8,199 bases of DNA from an uncultured Oscillospiraceae bacterium. GTDB lineage: Bacteria; Bacillota; Clostridia; Oscillospirales; Ruminococcaceae. The translations under genes were made by a program, and so were the position numbers. The stretch lies in contig CAKSHT010000098.1 of NCBI GenBank assembly GCA_934457235.1, positions 1-8,199 of the forward strand, in the 5' to 3' direction. The notes below the pieces were generated by a model. That model had not been told where the DNA came from. It ran no database searches and was given only the letters and a program-made list of their open reading frames with translations. Positions 6,295 through 8,199 of the stretch are shown here, one piece after another (the first letter of the stretch is position 1; each line of letters opens with the position of its first letter).

Positions 6295-7449
6295 GTGGAA
6301 AAATTCAGGCGTATTTTGTGTATTATCGTATGCGCGGCGTTATTGATGACGCCGGGGACGGCATGCGCCGAGAGCGGCGCAGAGAGTCAGCCGGAGGGCG
6401 CTCCCCGGTCGGCGGTGCTGATGGAGGCGGAGACCGGGCAGATACTGTATTCGGTAAACGCACAGGAGAAGCTCCCGATGGCTTCTATAACAAAGGTAAT
6501 GTCGCTGCTGGTTCTGGCAGATTTCATTGACTCTGGCGAATTACAGCTGACGGACAGTGTAAAGGCTTCGTCGTACGCTTCGTCGGCGGAAGGCTCTGTT
6601 ATATGGCTGAACGCGGGTGAGGAGATGACGGCGGCGGAGCTTCTAGAGGCGGTGATAGTAAGCTCCGCGAACGACGCGTGCATAGCTTTGGCGGAACACA
6701 CTGCGGGCAGTGAAGCGGGATTCGTGAAGCTGATGAACAAGCGCGCAAGGAAAATGGGTCTAAAAAACACAAAATTCACCGGGTGCGTGGGTTTCGACGA
6801 TGAGGGACACTATTCTTCGGCGGAGGACATCGCGGTGATGACGGCGGAACTGATGGAAAAGGAATACTACCGCGGGTGGCTGCTGACCTGGCTCGACTAT
6901 CTGCGTGGCGGCGAAACTCAGCTGCTCAACACGAACAAGCTGGTGCGGTATTACGATGGTATCCTTGGCGGAAAAACCGGCACGACGGACGGCGCTGGCT
7001 GCTGTCTGGCGGCGTGTGCGCAGCGCGGTGAAATGCGTCTGGTGGCGGTGGTTCTCGGCTGCGGGGAGGATCCGGCGAGATTCGACAGGGCAGAGGAGCT
7101 GCTGGATTACGGATTTTCCGGGTTTGAGAGGTTCACACCGGAGGTGGACATCCGGGAGTTAAAGCCGATACCAGTGGAGCGCGGTGAATTTTCGACAGTT
7201 CAGCCGATGGTGGAGAGCTATGGCGGGTGCATTATAAAAAAAGGGCGTTCGGGGAGCGTAAAGTATGAGTACACGTTCGTTGAAAAGGCGGAGGCGCCGG
7301 TGGAAAAAGGACAGTTCCTGGGAGAATATCTCGTGACCCTGGACGGCGTGGAGGTGTATAAATCGGATATTGTGGCGAAAAACGACGTACGCAGAATGAG
7401 TTTCGGAATGTATTTGGTCGGCGTACTGGGGGAGCTGATATCGTTCTGA
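6295..7449 (+). CDS. D-alanyl-D-alanine carboxypeptidase (peptidase S11, DacF/PBP5-like)
   Basis: An extracytoplasmic penicillin-binding enzyme that trims the terminal D-Ala from peptidoglycan stem peptides, limiting cross-linking. It has 384 residues, close to DacF-type enzymes. Residues 1-25 are a signal peptide with predicted cleavage after ACA; the Cys at 24 does not sit in a proper lipobox. The three active-site motifs are intact: SITK with nucleophile Ser64 and Lys67, SAN (124-126), and KTGTT starting at Lys227. From about residue 280 onward lies the beta-rich C-terminal domain of this family, ending in a hydrophobic stretch (MYLVGVLGELISF) that may bind the membrane as in PBP5. The start is GTG 6295, with GGAGG at 6280-6284 ten bases upstream; no in-frame ATG lies close enough to keep the signal peptide. 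It diverges from the metal operon with 175 bases between them, and no functional link is suggested. After the stop there is a run of seven Ts (7454-7460) but no clear hairpin. Confidence 0.93.
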   Translation: MEKFRRILCIIVCAALLMTPGTACAESGAESQPEGAPRSAVLMEAETGQILYSVNAQEKLPMASITKVMSLLVLADFIDSGELQLTDSVKASSYASSAEGSVIWLNAGEEMTAAELLEAVIVSSANDACIALAEHTAGSEAGFVKLMNKRARKMGLKNTKFTGCVGFDDEGHYSSAEDIAVMTAELMEKEYYRGWLLTWLDYLRGGETQLLNTNKLVRYYDGILGGKTGTTDGAGCCLAACAQRGEMRLVAVVLGCGEDPARFDRAEELLDYGFSGFERFTPEVDIRELKPIPVERGEFSTVQPMVESYGGCIIKKGRSGSVKYEYTFVEKAEAPVEKGQFLGEYLVTLDGVEVYKSDIVAKNDVRRMSFGMYLVGVLGELISF

Positions 7450-7501
7450 GAGTTTTTTTGACGGTTTTTGTGGATTTGTCGGGGAAATTTGGCAAAAGCC
7501 C

Positions 7502-7530
7502 TTGACAATTCGAGCGAAATGCGATAAAAT
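7502..7530 (+). promoter_or_regulatory. strong sigma-A promoter of the non-coding region
   Basis: TTGACA (7502-7507), a 17-base spacer and TAAAAT (7525-7530) give 11 of 12 consensus bases at ideal spacing. The predicted start is near 7537. No Shine-Dalgarno plus credible reading frame follows, so this promoter points into the non-coding RNA candidate. Confidence 0.82.
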
Positions 7531-7536
7531 AAAGAT

Positions 7537-8156
7537 GAATAAAGCTGTAAGTGTCTTTTGCAGTCCGCTATCGGGAGCGTTGACGGTAAATTTCGCAAGC
7601 GGCGGAGTTCCGGCATATCGTCGGCGGGTGCTTCCGCAGGACGGCGGTGTGTTTGTATTATAGCGGCGTTTCGGCGCGGCTGTCCGACGCGATGTCGGTG
7701 ATGGGTCGTTTTTCGCATTTTATGCGCCTGATTTCCGAGTACACACGGAATCAGCTATCACAGCCTTTCTGCAGAGTCCAGCAGACGGGTCACGGCGCAG
7801 GGCGGTGTGAGTTACGAGGCTCGCCACAGAGCAGAGGTCCGGCGGAGCATGGTTTCTTTGCGCAGGCAAAGCCGCTGCATTCCGGAAGAATGCAGTCTGA
7901 AGCAACGCACAGAGATCGGTTACTAGCGTGACGCGACATGGTAAACCTTGCGGGTTCCCGTTCCGGCTCACCGTTTCGGTCAGGTAAAGATGCTGATTAA
8001 AAGCGTTATTCCTTCAGACTTATAGAGAAGGTTTTAAATTGACTCACTCTTTGAGAGGGGTCGTATTACGAACACCCTGAATTAGCTTCACGGTAATCGC
8101 AATACGGCCTCCTTTCTTTATATTTGCAAACATTCGTTTGCAAATATAGCAATTTT
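7537..8156 (+). ncRNA. candidate large structured non-coding RNA (about 0.6 kb)
   Basis: About 600 bases without a convincing protein gene, bounded by a strong promoter and a terminator-like hairpin. Many local helices are visible: 7684-7688/7694-7698; 7714-7718/7722-7726; 7728-7737/7746-7754 (nine pairs and one bulge); 7769-7772/7781-7784; 7856-7861/7866-7871; 7875-7882/7888-7895 (eight perfect pairs, CGGAA loop); 8047-8050/8054-8057; and a closing helix 8059-8067/8101-8109 (nine pairs, one wobble). Frames through it give low-complexity, Arg/Ser/Cys-rich peptides with no ribosome binding sites. I see no RNase P P4 strand, tmRNA ends or SRP signature. Size and density are like the large ornate RNAs of Firmicutes and phages (OLE, GOLLD, ROOL), but I cannot confirm membership in any. 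The ends are approximate. It could instead be a decayed region, though the intact promoter and terminators argue against that. Confidence 0.55.
8119..8156 (+). terminator. first terminator-like hairpin after the RNA candidate
   Basis: A perfect 13-bp stem (8119-8131/8136-8148) with loop ATTC, followed by GCAATTTT (8149-8156). The stem is AT-rich and the T-run short and offset, so it may be a moderate terminator or a 3'-end stability hairpin. Confidence 0.6.
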
Positions 8157-8159
8157 CCT

Positions 8160-8196
8160 TTCCCGCCCCGGAGTGGGGCGGGAATTCTGGCTTTTC
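8160..8196 (+). terminator. second, GC-rich terminator hairpin
   Basis: Ten pairs (8160-8169/8175-8184) around the loop GGAGT, nearly all G-C, followed by a broken T-rich tail with TTTT at 8192-8195. On the minus strand the following bases are A-rich, so it works mainly for plus-strand transcripts. It probably backs up the hairpin just upstream. Confidence 0.65.
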
Positions 8197-8199
8197 TGG

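Noticed and set aside
6295..6372. Lipoprotein signal in the carboxypeptidase (Cys24)
   Set aside because: The residues before Cys24 are Gly-Thr-Ala, without the Leu/Val/Ile needed at -3, whereas cleavage after Ala25 fits signal peptidase I.
7647..7931. A 94-codon plus-strand frame inside the RNA candidate
   Set aside because: It has no Shine-Dalgarno, an Arg/Ser/Gln-rich composition, and runs through several clean hairpins. It looks like a by-chance frame.
7720..7971. An 83-codon minus-strand frame inside the RNA candidate
   Set aside because: It has no upstream ribosome binding site or promoter and resembles no family.
7537..8110. RNase P RNA or tmRNA
   Set aside because: A GCCACAGA-like string at 7823-7830 recalls RNase P, but the conserved GAGGAAAGTCC strand is missing. 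No tmRNA-like acceptor ends or tag frame were found.
8041..8116. A possible tiny minus-strand gene using AAAGGAGG at 8114-8107
   Set aside because: The nearest start (TTG, five bases on) stops after four codons. A GTG giving 15 codons is 16 bases away, too far for that site.

Overview
The window looks like chromosome from a Gram-positive Clostridia-type Firmicute, most likely a Ruminococcus-like gut bacterium. This is inferred from strong AGGAGG-type ribosome binding sites, three sigma-A promoters of the TTGACA-17-TATAAT class, Sec signal peptides of Gram-positive style, a secreted protein with an 'NYTGT' Ig-like domain plus Fn3, and a DacF-like carboxypeptidase. No rRNA, tRNA or CRISPR is visible, so the genus is a guess.

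Layout. 1-260 is a non-coding, hairpin-rich element bounded by 22-bp imperfect inverted repeats (MITE-like). It lies directly upstream of a MATE efflux gene (338-1717, +), whose Shine-Dalgarno follows immediately after a terminator-like hairpin (276-325). A perfect consensus promoter (1724-1752) then drives a gene for a secreted protein of unknown function (1785-2852, +). A strong hairpin (2855-2887) separates it from a convergent four-gene operon on the minus strand.

The minus-strand operon (6119 down to 2905) is a soft-metal resistance locus. Its order of transcription is a CadC/SmtB-type repressor, a class I SAM methyltransferase, a 72-residue free-standing HMA metal-binding protein, and a P1B-2 (Zn/Cd/Pb) ATPase that lacks its own N-terminal HMA domain. 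The repressor carries both metal-site signatures known in CadC. A perfect 7-2-7 palindrome lies just downstream of a consensus minus-strand promoter, so autoregulated, metal-inducible expression is a well-supported inference.

Divergent from the operon is a secreted penicillin-binding D-Ala-D-Ala carboxypeptidase (6295-7449, +) with SxxK, SxN and KTG motifs intact. The last 750 bases hold no credible protein gene. They do hold a near-perfect promoter (7502-7530), then about 600 bases dense in hairpins, then two terminator-like hairpins (8119-8156 and 8160-8196). This is best read as a gene for a large structured non-coding RNA of about 0.6 kb, and it is the most interesting object in the window. 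I could not assign it to a known RNA family by eye.
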